Positions 1 through 10,630 are shown, counted from the first letter of the stretch. The stretch is DNA of 35,127 bases from Planctomycetota bacterium (GCA_029977825.1 JAPOKD010000003.1:1-35127); one strand, 5' to 3'. Program-made: numbers and translations. Notes: a model not told the origin generated them from the sequence alone.

Positions 1-903
1 ATTCCGCGGCGAATGTTCTGCTGTCGTTGATTGCGAACCAGAAAAGGAATCCGATGCCACGGGCCGACTCAACACAGCATTGCTGGTCGATAAGTCCTTG
101 TCGGACGGTGTCCCCCCCGGTCCAGTTTCCGAACTACTCGCGATAGCGTATTGGCCTGTGGGTTCTTGGGCATCGTGCGCGCCCCGATTGGACTCTGCGA
201 GGGTTACTCCAGAAGAGCCGGCTTCCATAGCAGCCTTGGGCAAACTGATCTCCTGATCAGCGTTATACTCGAGCCAATCACGACCATCTGCCAGCGAGGC
301 ATCGTCAGCGTCATCTTTGCCAGCCCGCCCGGTGTACAAAGCGGCAGCGACAACCACAAGAAGCAGGGCGACGACGATTCCATGTGAGCCAATGGAGTCC
401 ATCCAGGATCTTCCAGCCGGCCTGTCAGTCGGTGGCGGATTGGCCGTTCCCTTCGTTTCTGGCGATTGAATATTCCCACCATAACGCGAGATTGATTCGC
501 GGTTGACGCCAGCGGACTTATCCGTTGCCGGCGTCGCTATACCACCCATAACGGCCGGCGGCGTGGGGAAACGTGGTTCATCATCGTCACCGCGGCCTGA
601 TTGTGTGGCATTCGCAGTTGGTTGAATCGTCGGCGTTGGCGCTGCAACCGCCCCATCATATCTGGCACTTGAAAATGGCATCTCGGCCACCTGTTGGCCG
701 AAATTGTGTCTCTCGAGCGTTGATGCTGAGTCCGGAATTTCGGTTCTCTTCGCGTCAGTCGTCCGATCAGCACGCAAGTTAGGCAGCTGAAAAAGGGTTG
801 GGGGCAACGCAACAGGAGGCCCGACTGGCTGGGCCGAGTCGATATTTCCCTCCTGAAATGGTGGTTTTTTCCCCTCATCTGGCCATTTTGGCGAGACGGT
901 CAT
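1..903 (-). CDS. Pro-rich single-pass membrane protein, C-terminus cut by the window edge
   Basis: An uninterrupted reading frame of 301 codons runs from an ATG at 903 down to base 1 without a stop, so the gene continues outside the window. AGGAAG lies five bases before the ATG and supports the start. Residues 1-165 are hydrophilic and rich in Pro, Thr, Ala and Ser. One hydrophobic helix (GIVVALLLVVVAAALY) lies at about 175-190, with Arg residues before it and an acidic stretch (KDDADD) after it, which suggests N-terminus inside and C-terminus outside. The last 100 visible residues are low-complexity Ser/Gly/Thr. I recognise no catalytic motif and no family. Long tethered, low-complexity membrane proteins are common in Planctomycetes, so a scaffold or envelope role is possible but is a guess. 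It is divergent from metH. Confidence 0.72.
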   Translation of the reverse strand, partial: MTVSPKWPDEGKKPPFQEGNIDSAQPVGPPVALPPTLFQLPNLRADRTTDAKRTEIPDSASTLERHNFGQQVAEMPFSSARYDGAVAAPTPTIQPTANATQSGRGDDDEPRFPTPPAVMGGIATPATDKSAGVNRESISRYGGNIQSPETKGTANPPPTDRPAGRSWMDSIGSHGIVVALLLVVVAAALYTGRAGKDDADDASLADGRDWLEYNADQEISLPKAAMEAGSSGVTLAESNRGAHDAQEPTGQYAIASSSETGPGGTPSDKDLSTSNAVLSRPVASDSFSGSQSTTAEHSPRN

Positions 904-908
904 GCGAT

Positions 909-914
909 CTTCCT
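909..914 (-). promoter_or_regulatory. Ribosome binding site of the Pro-rich membrane protein
   Basis: On the minus strand AGGAAG sits five bases upstream of the ATG at 903. It is one of the better Shine-Dalgarno matches in this window and fixes the start of the left-edge gene. Confidence 0.6.
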
Positions 915-1156
915 GAATGGGCGAGTATCTGAAGGTTCAAGGTCGAGAATTTCGGACATGAGCGACGACGCTACCGCCGAGCTCCCGAGACTCGAAAAGC
1001 ACTTGTGCGATTTTTCTGCATCTGCGGAATAGCCAAACTGAGACGCTGAGGCAAGATTGAATCTGAATCTCTCCCAGTTCGGGTTGTGAATCGGGGGATT
1101 GGCAACGAAACTATCCACTACTTTCTTGACACTATTGCGTGAAACTGGCTCCCAGC

Positions 1157-4100
1157 ATGCTCCAAGCCGATACCAAGTCCTCCCTTATCTCCGATCTGAT
1201 TCGCGAACGAATCCTGCTTTTAGACGGTGCGATGGGCACCATGATTCAGCGTCTGAAGCTCGACGAGACTGCAGTCCGTGGAGAACGATTTGCTGAACAC
1301 CACAAAGACTTGAAAAACTTCTCGGACATTCTTTGCCTGACGCACCCAGACAAGATCACAGGAATACATCACGCCTACTACGAGGCGGGCAGTGATATCG
1401 TCGAAACAAATTCTTTTGGGGCATCCCCTGTCGGAATGCAGGAATTTGATTTACCCGTCGAACTAGTTGATGAGATCAACCTTGCAGCCGTCAACTGCGC
1501 GCGAAAAGCGGCTGATGAGTGGACAGAGCGAACACCTGACAAACCTCGTTTTGTCGCAGGCTCAATTGGCCCGACAACCAAGCAAACGGCGATTAGCACA
1601 AATGTTGATGATCCTGCACATCGGGACACCACATTTGACGAAATGCGAGCCAGCTACCGGATGCAGGTGGATTCTCTTGTCAAAGCCGGGGTAGACATCC
1701 TTCTGCCCGAGACCGCCATCGATACTCTCAACCTGAAGGCATGCTTGTTCGCGATTCAGGATTTTTTCGATGCTGGTGGAAGAAAGATACCCGTCATGGT
1801 CAGCGGCACTTTTGATCAGGGCGGACGAACGTTTGTAAGTGGACAGAGCGTTGAAGCATTCGTGACCTCCCTTTCACACTTCCCAATGTTGTCGATTGGA
1901 ATGAACTGTGCCCTCGGGCCGGATGTCATGCGTTCCCACATTGAGGAGATGTCCCAGTCGACTGCCATCCCCATCAGTTGCCACCCAAACGCCGGCCTCC
2001 CGAACGACATGGGTGAATTCGATCTCGGTCCAAAAGCCATGGCAGATATTGTTGGCGAGTATGCGGACAACGGATGGATCAATATTCTTGGCGGTTGTTG
2101 CGGAACAACGCCTGATCACATTCGGGCGATGGACGCTCGGATCCACGGTTTGCGACCGAAACAGGACACCGCAGGACCAGTATGGACACGTTTGTCAGGC
2201 CAATTACCGATGGTGATGCGGCCTGAAATTCCTTTCACGATGGTTGGTGAACGCACCAACGTCACCGGCAGTCGAAAATTTGCACGCTTGATTCGTGAAG
2301 AACTTTACGAAGAGGCGGTCGAGGTAGCACGCGAGCAGGTACAGAACGGTGCTACCATCATCGACATCAACTTCGACGACGCTCTTCTGGACGGAGCCGA
2401 AGCCATGACGCGGTTTCTGCGTCTGATTTCAGGTGACGATATCGTTGCAGCAGTCCCCGTCATGATCGACAGCAGCAAGTGGGAAGTCATTGAAGCTGGT
2501 TTGCAAAACACGCAAGGCAAAGCGATCGTCAACTCGATCTCGCTGAAAGACGGTGAGGCAACGTTTCTGGAACGTGCTCGTCTGGTCCGGCAGTATGGCG
2601 CCGCAGCAGTAGTAATGGCGTTTGACGAGGAAGGTCAGGCAGCGGACGAGGACAGCAAGGTGCGCATCTGCAAACGCGCCTACGATTTGCTGGTAAATGA
2701 GGTAAATTTCCCACCTGAAGACATTATCTTCGACCCCAATATCCTGACGGTAGCCACGGGCATTGAAGAGCACGACAACTATGCCGTCGACTTCATTAAT
2801 GCAATTCGACGTATCAAGCAAGAATGCCCCAATGCCAAGACCAGCGGTGGTGTCAGCAATATCAGCTTCAGTTTCCGTGGAAACGACCGCGTGCGAGAAG
2901 CCATGCACAGCTCGTTCCTGTTTCATGCGGTCAAAGCCGGGCTGGACATGGGCATTGTGAATGCCGGCCAACTTGAGGTTTACGAAGAGATACCCAAGGA
3001 ATTGCTGGAATGTGTCGAAGATGTCCTACTGAATCGGCGTCCTGACTCAACAGACCGACTACTAGAACTTTCTGAAACGGTGAGAGGGACCGGTAAGAAA
3101 AAGACTGGAGAAGACCTGACGTGGCGTGAGGCTCCAGTCGCAGAACGGATGCGACACGCATTGATCAAGGGCATCGATAAGTACATCGTTGAAGACACCG
3201 AGGAAGCGCGGCAACAATTCGATCGCTGTCTGCAGGTAATCGAGGGTCCTCTTATGGACGGCATGCAGATTGTTGGCGATCTATTCGGCGAAGGAAAGAT
3301 GTTCCTTCCCCAAGTCGTCAAATCTGCGAGAGTAATGAAAAAAGCAGTCGCCTACCTTGAGCCCTTCATGGAAGAAGAGAAACGGATCGCGGGCATTGAA
3401 TCCGACTCATCACGAGGCAAGTTTCTGATTGCTACTGTCAAGGGTGACGTCCATGACATTGGCAAAAACATTGTTGGTGTCGTTCTTCAATGCAACAACT
3501 ATGAAGTCATCGACATGGGTGTCATGGTCTCAACAGATGCAATCATCGATGAAGCCGAGAAGCAGAATGTAGACATGATAGGGCTCAGTGGACTGATCAC
3601 TCCAAGTCTTGATGAAATGGTACATGTTGCCAGAGAGATGAAACGCAAGAAACTGGAAATTCCATTGCTCGTTGGAGGCGCAACGACAAGCGCCAAACAT
3701 ACCGCTGTCAAGATTGCACCTGTTTACCCTGGCCCCATCATTCACGTGCTGGATGCCAGTCGCAGTGTAAATGTAGTCGAGAAACTGCTGAACAAAGAAA
3801 CGCGTGGCAACTTCATTGAAACGAATGCGGAAGAACAGAGGAAGCTGGTTGCGGGCTATGAGGGTCGAAAACAGAAACTTGTCACCTACGCCGATGCACT
3901 GAAAAACCGCTTTGCAACCGACTGGGACAGCGTGAATATCGATAAGCCATGCTTCACTGGCACACAGGTCTTACATGATTTCCCGTTGTCAGAAATCAGA
4001 GAATATATCGACTGGTCGCCTTTCTTCATGACATGGGAATTGCGAGGCAAATTTCCCAAGATATTTGATGATCAAGTTGTCGGAGAACAAGCCAAAGAGC

Positions 4101-4858
4101 TCTACGCCGACGCTAATGCGATGCTTGATCAGATCATCGCTGATAAGTCACTCACTGCAAATGCCGCGTATGGTTTCTGGCCTGCTGCCAGCGATCAGGA
4201 TGATATCATCCTATTCACCGACGAATCCCGAACCGAGGAATTGACCCGCTTTCACATGTTGCGACAGCAGTGGGAACGCCGAGGTCAAAAAGACTATCGG
4301 TCTCTTGCCGACTATGTCGCACCGGTAGATTGCGGCCGAGAAGATTACATAGGCGGTTTTGTGGTCACAACAGGCATTGGAGCAGACACTCTTGCCGATA
4401 AGTTCAAAGCAGATCTTGACGACTACAAAGCCATCATGGTCCAAGCTGTTGCCGATCGGCTTGCCGAGGCGTTTGCCGAGTTAATGCACGAGCGAGCAAG
4501 GAAGGAATGGGGATTCGGCGACGGAGAAGCCCTGGAAAAAGAGGATCTGATTGCTGAGAAGTACCGCGGCATTCGCCCTGCGGCTGGTTATCCTGCGTGT
4601 CCGGATCACACGGAAAAGAGGACTCTTTTCGACCTGCTGCAGGCGGAAAAGAATACCTCAGTCGAACTCACATCAAGTTTTGCAATGGCTCCCGGCGCAA
4701 GTGTCAGCGGCTTGTATTTTGGTCACCCAGGTGCGCGTTACTTTGCTGTCGATCGTGTCACACGAGACCAGATTGAGTGCTATGCAAAACGCAAAGGTAT
4801 ATCGATTGAAGAAGCTGAACGATGGTTGAGCCCAAACCTCGCCTATGATCCTGACTGA
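1157..4858 (+). CDS. metH: Cobalamin-dependent methionine synthase
   Basis: Transfers a methyl group from 5-methyltetrahydrofolate through cobalamin to homocysteine, giving methionine and tetrahydrofolate in the cytoplasm. All four modules are present in order. The homocysteine domain has zinc ligands Cys257 (GMNCALGP) and Cys320-Cys321 (GGCCGTT). The folate domain begins near [10 protein letters not shown]. The B12 domain has DVHDIGKN with the cobalt ligand His772. The C-terminal activation domain contains [15 protein letters not shown] and [12 protein letters not shown]. Residue numbers count from an in-frame GTG at 1139. The ATG at 1157 (MLQADTKS) matches the usual family N-terminus better; neither start has a clear Shine-Dalgarno. 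The full length of about 1,233 residues equals the E. coli enzyme. I see no cobalamin or SAM riboswitch signature in the 253 bases upstream. It is a single-gene unit. Confidence 0.97.
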   Translation: MLQADTKSSLISDLIRERILLLDGAMGTMIQRLKLDETAVRGERFAEHHKDLKNFSDILCLTHPDKITGIHHAYYEAGSDIVETNSFGASPVGMQEFDLPVELVDEINLAAVNCARKAADEWTERTPDKPRFVAGSIGPTTKQTAISTNVDDPAHRDTTFDEMRASYRMQVDSLVKAGVDILLPETAIDTLNLKACLFAIQDFFDAGGRKIPVMVSGTFDQGGRTFVSGQSVEAFVTSLSHFPMLSIGMNCALGPDVMRSHIEEMSQSTAIPISCHPNAGLPNDMGEFDLGPKAMADIVGEYADNGWINILGGCCGTTPDHIRAMDARIHGLRPKQDTAGPVWTRLSGQLPMVMRPEIPFTMVGERTNVTGSRKFARLIREELYEEAVEVAREQVQNGATIIDINFDDALLDGAEAMTRFLRLISGDDIVAAVPVMIDSSKWEVIEAGLQNTQGKAIVNSISLKDGEATFLERARLVRQYGAAAVVMAFDEEGQAADEDSKVRICKRAYDLLVNEVNFPPEDIIFDPNILTVATGIEEHDNYAVDFINAIRRIKQECPNAKTSGGVSNISFSFRGNDRVREAMHSSFLFHAVKAGLDMGIVNAGQLEVYEEIPKELLECVEDVLLNRRPDSTDRLLELSETVRGTGKKKTGEDLTWREAPVAERMRHALIKGIDKYIVEDTEEARQQFDRCLQVIEGPLMDGMQIVGDLFGEGKMFLPQVVKSARVMKKAVAYLEPFMEEEKRIAGIESDSSRGKFLIATVKGDVHDIGKNIVGVVLQCNNYEVIDMGVMVSTDAIIDEAEKQNVDMIGLSGLITPSLDEMVHVAREMKRKKLEIPLLVGGATTSAKHTAVKIAPVYPGPIIHVLDASRSVNVVEKLLNKETRGNFIETNAEEQRKLVAGYEGRKQKLVTYADALKNRFATDWDSVNIDKPCFTGTQVLHDFPLSEIREYIDWSPFFMTWELRGKFPKIFDDQVVGEQAKELYADANAMLDQIIADKSLTANAAYGFWPAASDQDDIILFTDESRTEELTRFHMLRQQWERRGQKDYRSLADYVAPVDCGREDYIGGFVVTTGIGADTLADKFKADLDDYKAIMVQAVADRLAEAFAELMHERARKEWGFGDGEALEKEDLIAEKYRGIRPAAGYPACPDHTEKRTLFDLLQAEKNTSVELTSSFAMAPGASVSGLYFGHPGARYFAVDRVTRDQIECYAKRKGISIEEAERWLSPNLAYDPD

Positions 4859-5516
4859 CGCAACAAACAATTGTCTCCATCAACGCCACAGTGATGTAAC
4901 CAGACAATCTCCAGCGTCTGACAGAAGGTTCGCAGGTGACGTGACTGGGCAACCACGAGAAAGTCTCCACACACGAACAAGATAGTGCAGGGCAGTGCAG
5001 TGCAGGGGAAAGTTGCTGCAAGTGCTCGTCACAGTTCTGCTGTCCTTCACAACGGCCAGCCAATTTGCACCTTATACAGGCAGTTGCGCTGTTTACCTTC
5101 AGTTGAGTGGTCTTTTGTTCGAGGTGTTTTCGTCTTCTTGCAGCGCATCGGATTTGCTCTCTATTCGCTTGGGAGTGCAACCCCATGTCGATACGCAAGA
5201 CAAATCTCTGTTTTTAAGAAACTTCAGCGAACCTACAACCTGAATCAGGTGTCAAAGTTACGAGCGGTCAGCGATCGTAGCTGTTCCCCAACCACGGGCC
5301 CGCCGATTGGCCCCTTCTTTTCCATCATCAAACGATGGTCCTCTCAAGCTGCCCATCCTCTTCCGGACACGATCGCATGACTCATGCGGACTTCCGGAGC
5401 ATCAGAGGGGTAGAGGGTCAGGGAAATGCCTGTTTCCGCCTCATTTTGGCGAGCAACGGTGACAAGATCAGTCTTCTCCCGGTCCAACATTGAACCAAAT
5501 CGGCTATGTTTTCATT
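4859..5516 (+). other. 658-base region without a recognised gene, upstream of RNase R
   Basis: Frames here code for short Cys/Ser-rich peptides with no family resemblance, so I call no gene. The stretch holds a 7-base inverted repeat ATTGTCT/AGACAAT at 4870-4876 and 4902-4908, which could be a weak structure after metH but has no T-run. It also holds short GCAGTGCAG repetitions near 4986-5005 and a nested palindrome at 5362-5398 listed separately. One GTG-started frame (4995-5243) begins with a signal-peptide-like stretch but then becomes featureless. The region probably carries the rnr promoter and a long 5' leader. Confidence 0.5.
5362..5398. repeat. Nested palindrome upstream of rnr
   Basis: A perfect inverted repeat CGCATGA-C-TCATGCG occupies 5374-5388. 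It is flanked by two copies of TCCGGA (5362-5367 and 5393-5398), itself a palindrome, so the two copies can pair as an outer stem around the inner hairpin. It lies about 120 bases before the RNase R start. It has no following T-run, so it is not a standard intrinsic terminator; an operator or a structured leader is possible. Confidence 0.5.
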
Positions 5517-7772
5517 ATGGATATATCAACAGAACTGGCCGATCGCGTGATGCGACTGGTCGTCTCAGCCGACTATCGGCCCAGCAAGCCCAAGCAAATT
5601 GCAAATACACTGAAGCTTGACCTCGATGAGTATCGAGAACTTCGTCGTGTCATCAAACAACTCGTTCTTGAAGGACGGCTGATTTACGGTTCCAACCATT
5701 TGGTGATCAGCGTGGGCGCGATTGGAGGCCCCGATGATTCACTGCGTGGAACATTTCGCAGGGCCATGGGTGGTGACTTTGGATTTGTGCGGCCCAACCA
5801 TGCAGAAAATGACTCTGATGTGCCGGAGGACATCTTTATACCTGCCGGCTGCACAGCTGGGGCGATGGAGGGAGACCTTGTCAATGTTGAGGTCCGTCCA
5901 AGCCGGCGAGGCGGAAATGAAGGACGCGTGACAGAAGTTCTGCAACGCGCCCGCAGACAATTCACGGGCACTTTCAAAACGATTGAGGGCGAGGCGGCAG
6001 TCTTTCTTGATGGCACACACTACGAGGCCCCCATCAGCGTGGGTGACATTCGGGGTTTACCACTGAGCAACGACGACAAAGTCTTTGTCGAAATTGTCCA
6101 TTACCCGGATGAGAGTGGTGTTGGTGGTGAAGCAGTAATTCTGGAACGTCTGGGAAGTAACAAGAACCCTGCCATCGACACACTATCGATTATTCGACAA
6201 TACGCACTTCCGGATGCATTTCCAGAGAGCGTTCTGGACGCAGCAAGGCAGCAGGCAGATGCATTCAGCGATGAAGAAGTGCCGGCGGCACGCAAAGACT
6301 TGACAGACATGCTTACGATCACAATCGATCCATTCGACGCGCGTGATTTTGATGATGCAATTTCACTGCAGCGAGAAGATGGACGTTGGCGCCTCTGGGT
6401 GCACATCGCGGATGTAAGTCACTTTGTGCCCGCCGGCAGCCCGATCGACGAAGAGGCACGTAAACGTGCTACCAGCGTTTACCTTCCTGATCGTGTAATT
6501 CCAATGATCCCCGAGATCATCAGTAATCATCTCGCCAGCCTTCAGCCTGATCGCATGCGTTTGGTAAAAACGGTTGAGATCGAAATTCTGGATGACCTGA
6601 CAGTCACACACACTGAAGTACATAACGGCGCTATCCACAGTGACTTGCGTTTGAATTACGAACAGGTCGATCAATTCCTTGCGAACCCTGAATCGCGGCT
6701 GGAAGCATGGGGAGCACCCATCTGCGACTTGCTAAAGGAAATGCACACTCTTGCAATGAAGATGCGAAAGGCAAGGTTCAAGGGAGGAGCTCTCTCAATG
6801 GACATGCCCGACATCAAACTGGATCTCGACAAGAATGGAAAAGTCCGTGGAGCCCATCGTGTTGAGCATACAGAAAGTCACCAGATCATTGAGGAGTTCA
6901 TGCTGGCAGGAAATCAAGCGGTTTCCACATGGCTGGATGATCTGGGTCTGAATCATCTTCACCGAATCCACCCTCCACCAGATCGTCGCAAACTTCGCCA
7001 ACTCTCCAATTTCGTGAAAGATCTGGGTATCGATTCCGGCACTGTTGAAAGTCGATTTGATATTCAAAAAATTCTCGACTCGGTCAACGACACACCACTG
7101 GAAGATGCCGTTAACTTTGCAGTGCTCAAGAGCATGAACAAGGCAATTTACGCTCCGCAACTTGAAGGGCACTACGCTCTGGACATGGAGCACTACTGCC
7201 ACTTCACCAGCCCCATTCGAAGATACCCCGACCTGACCGTTCACCGTTTGGTACAGAAGATTCTGGACAAGAAATCGACGCCGGACGACCCATTCGCTTC
7301 CCTTGTAAAACTGGGGCACCACTGCAGCGACATGGAACGCAATGCTGCGGCGGCCGAGCGGGAACTTATCCAGCTGAAACTTCTGCACTTTCTCAACAAG
7401 CATGTGGGTGAAACCATGGAAGCAGTGATAAGCAGAGTCTTTGCGGACGGTATACATGCCCGCTGCGTCAAGTTACCCGTCGATGGATTCATTCCTATCA
7501 CGACACTTCCCAACGACCAATATCGTTTTGAACGACGCGGGCAAATGATCAGCGGGTTCAGACAAGGGAACCGATTCCGTCTTGGCGATCTCTTGACCGT
7601 CAAAGTTTCGAAGGTTGATTTGCAAGACCGGCAACTTTATCTGAACGTCGTAAAAAATCATACGGTCCATGCTGAAACAGAATCCCATCAGCCCAAATCG
7701 ACCAAACCCAAATACAAGTCCAAACGTCAGAAAGATCGAAGAGACAAGCGTAAAAAGAAGCGCAAACGCTAG
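5517..7772 (+). CDS. rnr: Ribonuclease R (3'-5' exoribonuclease)
   Basis: Processive hydrolytic 3'-5' exoribonuclease that degrades structured RNA in the cytoplasm. The order is: N-terminal winged-helix segment (about 1-65), cold-shock-like OB domains (about 70-230), RNB catalytic domain, S1 domain (about 630-715), and a Lys/Arg-rich tail with about 25 basic residues. The catalytic motif DPFDARDFDDAIS gives Asp271, Asp277, Asp279 and Asp280, matching the E. coli quartet shifted by one. The RNB hallmark HFTSPIRRYPDLTVHR starts at His562. I chose ATG 5517 (MDISTELADRV) because it starts the helix-turn-helix directly; a TTG 27 bases upstream would add nine residues with no support. The length of 751 residues is normal for the family. 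It stands alone; the next gene follows after 175 bases. Confidence 0.95.
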   Translation: MDISTELADRVMRLVVSADYRPSKPKQIANTLKLDLDEYRELRRVIKQLVLEGRLIYGSNHLVISVGAIGGPDDSLRGTFRRAMGGDFGFVRPNHAENDSDVPEDIFIPAGCTAGAMEGDLVNVEVRPSRRGGNEGRVTEVLQRARRQFTGTFKTIEGEAAVFLDGTHYEAPISVGDIRGLPLSNDDKVFVEIVHYPDESGVGGEAVILERLGSNKNPAIDTLSIIRQYALPDAFPESVLDAARQQADAFSDEEVPAARKDLTDMLTITIDPFDARDFDDAISLQREDGRWRLWVHIADVSHFVPAGSPIDEEARKRATSVYLPDRVIPMIPEIISNHLASLQPDRMRLVKTVEIEILDDLTVTHTEVHNGAIHSDLRLNYEQVDQFLANPESRLEAWGAPICDLLKEMHTLAMKMRKARFKGGALSMDMPDIKLDLDKNGKVRGAHRVEHTESHQIIEEFMLAGNQAVSTWLDDLGLNHLHRIHPPPDRRKLRQLSNFVKDLGIDSGTVESRFDIQKILDSVNDTPLEDAVNFAVLKSMNKAIYAPQLEGHYALDMEHYCHFTSPIRRYPDLTVHRLVQKILDKKSTPDDPFASLVKLGHHCSDMERNAAAAERELIQLKLLHFLNKHVGETMEAVISRVFADGIHARCVKLPVDGFIPITTLPNDQYRFERRGQMISGFRQGNRFRLGDLLTVKVSKVDLQDRQLYLNVVKNHTVHAETESHQPKSTKPKYKSKRQKDRRDKRKKKRKR

Positions 7773-7947
7773 CGAGAGCACGCGATTGGATACGTCCGAA
7801 TCACGCTGTAGCCGTCAGGACCAGTCTTTCCAGACCACAACATTGGACCTCTGTGCCAGAACACAGTCCTAAGTCACTCAGCAGTCCGACCATAGACTAG
7901 ACTTGAAGGCAGTGTGTCTCTTCATTCCGCAGGCGGTATCCAGATTG

Positions 7948-9333
7948 ATGAGAAAATTCCTCGTCCTCATACTTCTGCTGCTGATCGCCGCCAAAACGGC
8001 TGCAGTTCTGCTGGGGGGACCTGCCCCCATTCAACGCGATGCCTTTGGTTACTGGAAACTGAGTGCATTGGTGATGCAGGGCGATCTGCTGATGCTGCAG
8101 GCCCCCATCGCTTATCGCACCCCGATCTACCCGTGGTTTCTCGCGATCCTGAGACTAATAAGCGGTACGCACTCCCTACAAGTCCTGGCTGTCATACAAG
8201 GACTGTTCTCTTTGGGTTCGTTAGTCATTGCAGCGTCAATCGCAGCGAGAATTACCAAACTGCCCAAAGCATTCGTGTTGACGCTGGTCCTGTCCCTGCC
8301 CATCGTTTCGAGTCTTACCTTTGATGCTGCAGTTCTCTCCGAGTCCATGTTCATCTTTCTATTCATGCTCAACCTTCTGGCAATTCTCGACTATGCCAAA
8401 TACGGCACAGCTACACGTGCATCATGGGTTGGTTTTACATTTGCGATGACTCTACTGACACGTCCAATTGTAATTTTGATATGGATACCGCACCTCTTCT
8501 TTCTTTTGCTGATTCACCTTCGCAAGAACGGTCGGCTGCGCAGCCTGTCCATGAATCCAATCCCGTACCGAGTCCGAGGCTACCACCTTTTGCTTGCCGG
8601 CCTGATCGTAACTGCCTGCTCGGCCCCCTGGATGTTTCGCAACCAGCTACTATTTGGAAAACCATTCCTCACAGAATTTGTCGGCCGAAACATCTGGATT
8701 GTTACGTTTCGAGATGGCTCCGGTGCCGGACTGACACTGCCACTCAGCAGCAGCGCCGACCAGCTTCGTCAACGCCTCAACCAGGTTGATGCTGCAGATC
8801 AATGGCAAGACACATGGCAAGTATCAAATGCTCTCGTGCGCTCCGGACTTAATGATGCGACTGCTGATCAGCTGATGAAGACGGTTGCCCTGCAAACGGC
8901 CCAGCAAGACAAATCAGCCTTTGCTTACAAAGCATTTCGCAGAGTTATCAATTACTGGCGCTGCGCCGCCAGTGAACTTCCCTCACAGGGAAAATCCAAT
9001 GGTCCTTTTTATGGTCAACAGACATGGGCTGTTTCCATCCCGGTCATCGAATTTGCTCTACAAAATCGTTTCAGCCAGTCGGTAAATCTGAATACCATGC
9101 TTCTCAGCGGGCTAGCGTTCTGCGTCATGCTGTTGATTGTGAATTATCCGACACGAGCATATGGAATCTGGATATTCACCATTCTGGCCTACTTTTCGCT
9201 GGTCACAGGCATACTCGAGATTCCGGATTATCGCTACCGAATCGTAGTTGAACCTGTCGTCGTCCTTTCTTTTGGTGCAGCTTTGGCAATACTGTTATCA
9301 AGGCTTCGAAAAACAGCAAAAGCCGTGAACTGA
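7948..9333 (+). CDS. GT39/ArnT-like membrane glycosyltransferase
   Basis: A polytopic protein of 461 residues with about ten hydrophobic helices. The first helix (FLVLILLLLIAAKTAAVLL) is followed by RDAFGYWKLSALVMQG and then YRTPIYPWFLAIL. The acidic residue plus Tyr after helix 1, and the YRTPxYPxFLA stretch, are typical of GT-C transferases of the PMT/ArnT/GT39 type. Those enzymes take sugars from polyprenyl phosphate on the outer face of the membrane. I use the ATG at 7948 because it sits directly before the first helix; TTG 7903 or GTG 7912 would add up to 15 residues. Substrate unknown. Just downstream is a polyprenyl-phosphate-sugar-synthase-like GT2, which would supply such a donor, so the two probably work together. 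Confidence 0.75.
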   Translation: MRKFLVLILLLLIAAKTAAVLLGGPAPIQRDAFGYWKLSALVMQGDLLMLQAPIAYRTPIYPWFLAILRLISGTHSLQVLAVIQGLFSLGSLVIAASIAARITKLPKAFVLTLVLSLPIVSSLTFDAAVLSESMFIFLFMLNLLAILDYAKYGTATRASWVGFTFAMTLLTRPIVILIWIPHLFFLLLIHLRKNGRLRSLSMNPIPYRVRGYHLLLAGLIVTACSAPWMFRNQLLFGKPFLTEFVGRNIWIVTFRDGSGAGLTLPLSSSADQLRQRLNQVDAADQWQDTWQVSNALVRSGLNDATADQLMKTVALQTAQQDKSAFAYKAFRRVINYWRCAASELPSQGKSNGPFYGQQTWAVSIPVIEFALQNRFSQSVNLNTMLLSGLAFCVMLLIVNYPTRAYGIWIFTILAYFSLVTGILEIPDYRYRIVVEPVVVLSFGAALAILLSRLRKTAKAVN

Positions 9334-9466
9334 GTGTGAGTCAATGAACTGATTGCAAAAACATGCGTATAAGCCGACATCTTGTGCGTTGGGCAAACCG
9401 TCTAAGTCCTGACGCATACTACGATCCCCTTCAACTTTCCTTTCCAGCATTGAAGCTGATGACAGC

Positions 9467-10630
9467 ATGACTGAACCGCCCGAGTTATCCGTTGTCATGC
9501 CTTGCTTGAATGAAGCAGACACCGTCGGCATCTGTGTTGAAAAGGCAGTGCGAGCCATGCAGGAACATGGTGTGAATGGTGAAGTTGTTCTTGCTGACAA
9601 CGGCAGCAGCGATAATTCGAAGGAAATCGCAATATCCAGGGGCGCCAGGACGGTCGACGTCGCTGAACCGGGATACGGTGCTGCGTTGATGGGGGGGATT
9701 GAAGCAAGTCGTGGCAAGTACGTCATCATGGGGGACTGCGATGACAGCTATGACTTTCTCGAAATCCCAGCGTTCGTTGACCAGCTTCGGCAAGGATCTG
9801 ATCTGGTACAAGGCTGTCGTCTTCCACGTGGTGGAGGCCAAGTACTCCCTGGTGCGATGCCGTTCCTGCACCGGTGGTTTGGGAACCCCGTTCTGTCATG
9901 GCTGGTGAGGCTGATGTTTCGGATCCCCATTCACGATGTTTACTGTGGCATGCGTGGATTCACTAGGAACCTTTACAACAGCCTCGATCTTCGATCTCCC
10001 GGGATGGAGTTCGCTACAGAAATGATTATCAAGAGCGGCCTACACAACGCAAAGATGGCTCAAGTGCCAATAACTCTGCACCCTGACGGACGTCAGGAAC
10101 ATGGCCCGCACCTGAGAACCTTCCGTGATGGCTGGAGAACACTGAGACTGTTCCTTGTATTCAGTCCGAAGTGGACTTTTTTTCAGCCTGGTTTATTACT
10201 GATCCTGATCGGGTTGATCGGTTACGCACTCGCGCTGCCACAGATTCGCATTTTCAATGCAGCCTTGGATGTGCATACACTTTTGATCGCAAGCCTCGCG
10301 ATCCTGTTAGGCTGGCAGTGCATTCTGCTGGCTACTCTTGCGCAGATTTTTGCAGCTCGCGAAGGAATGATGCCTGCTTTACCGAAACTGGAAAAGATAA
10401 CCGTGGAACATGGCATCGGGTTTGGGTTGATCATGTCCCTGATTGGTATCACGTTGATCGCCATGGTAATTTTCACGTGGTGGCAGGGCGATTTCGGAAA
10501 ATTGGATTACCCACAAACGATGCGACTGGTTGTTCCTGGGGTCACCCTGATTGCTGTCGGTTTTCAGACCGCGATGGCATCCTTGATGGCAGGAGTACTG
10601 CGGATGCAACGGCGTAACCATCACGTCTAG
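9467..10630 (+). CDS. GT2 glycosyltransferase, polyprenyl-phosphate sugar synthase type
   Basis: Residues 5-215 are a GT-A domain: SVVMPCLNEADTVG at 8-21, ADNGSSDNS at 43-51, and the metal-binding MGDCDDSYDF at 88-97 with Asp90-x-Asp92. This belongs to the DPM1/DPG-synthase-like group, which transfers a sugar from a nucleotide donor to a polyprenyl phosphate on the cytoplasmic face. Four hydrophobic helices follow (about 235-375), as in the membrane-anchored members of the group. ATG 9467 directly precedes the first beta strand. It lies 133 bases after the GT39-like gene on the same strand, and could form the lipid-linked donor used by it. The sugar is unknown; glucose or mannose would be usual for the family. 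Confidence 0.85.
   Translation: MTEPPELSVVMPCLNEADTVGICVEKAVRAMQEHGVNGEVVLADNGSSDNSKEIAISRGARTVDVAEPGYGAALMGGIEASRGKYVIMGDCDDSYDFLEIPAFVDQLRQGSDLVQGCRLPRGGGQVLPGAMPFLHRWFGNPVLSWLVRLMFRIPIHDVYCGMRGFTRNLYNSLDLRSPGMEFATEMIIKSGLHNAKMAQVPITLHPDGRQEHGPHLRTFRDGWRTLRLFLVFSPKWTFFQPGLLLILIGLIGYALALPQIRIFNAALDVHTLLIASLAILLGWQCILLATLAQIFAAREGMMPALPKLEKITVEHGIGFGLIMSLIGITLIAMVIFTWWQGDFGKLDYPQTMRLVVPGVTLIAVGFQTAMASLMAGVLRMQRRNHHV

Noticed and set aside
900-1118. A 72-codon GTG-started minus-strand frame that overlaps the ATG of the left-edge gene by ATGA.
   Set aside because: Its start would lie within 40 bases of the divergent metH start, leaving no room for promoters. It has no family resemblance and only a weak Shine-Dalgarno. 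The overlap may be chance, though coding cannot be excluded.
903-1156. A cobalamin or SAM riboswitch upstream of metH.
   Set aside because: No B12-box (GCCACTG-type) or SAM-I signature is present, and the leader shows no matching conserved core.
4985-5380. A 131-codon plus-strand frame in the gap before rnr, and an overlapping frame at 4995-5243.
   Set aside because: Composition is unlike the neighbours (Ser, Cys, Arg-rich), there is no recognisable domain, and two overlapping frames compete. No convincing ribosome binding site.
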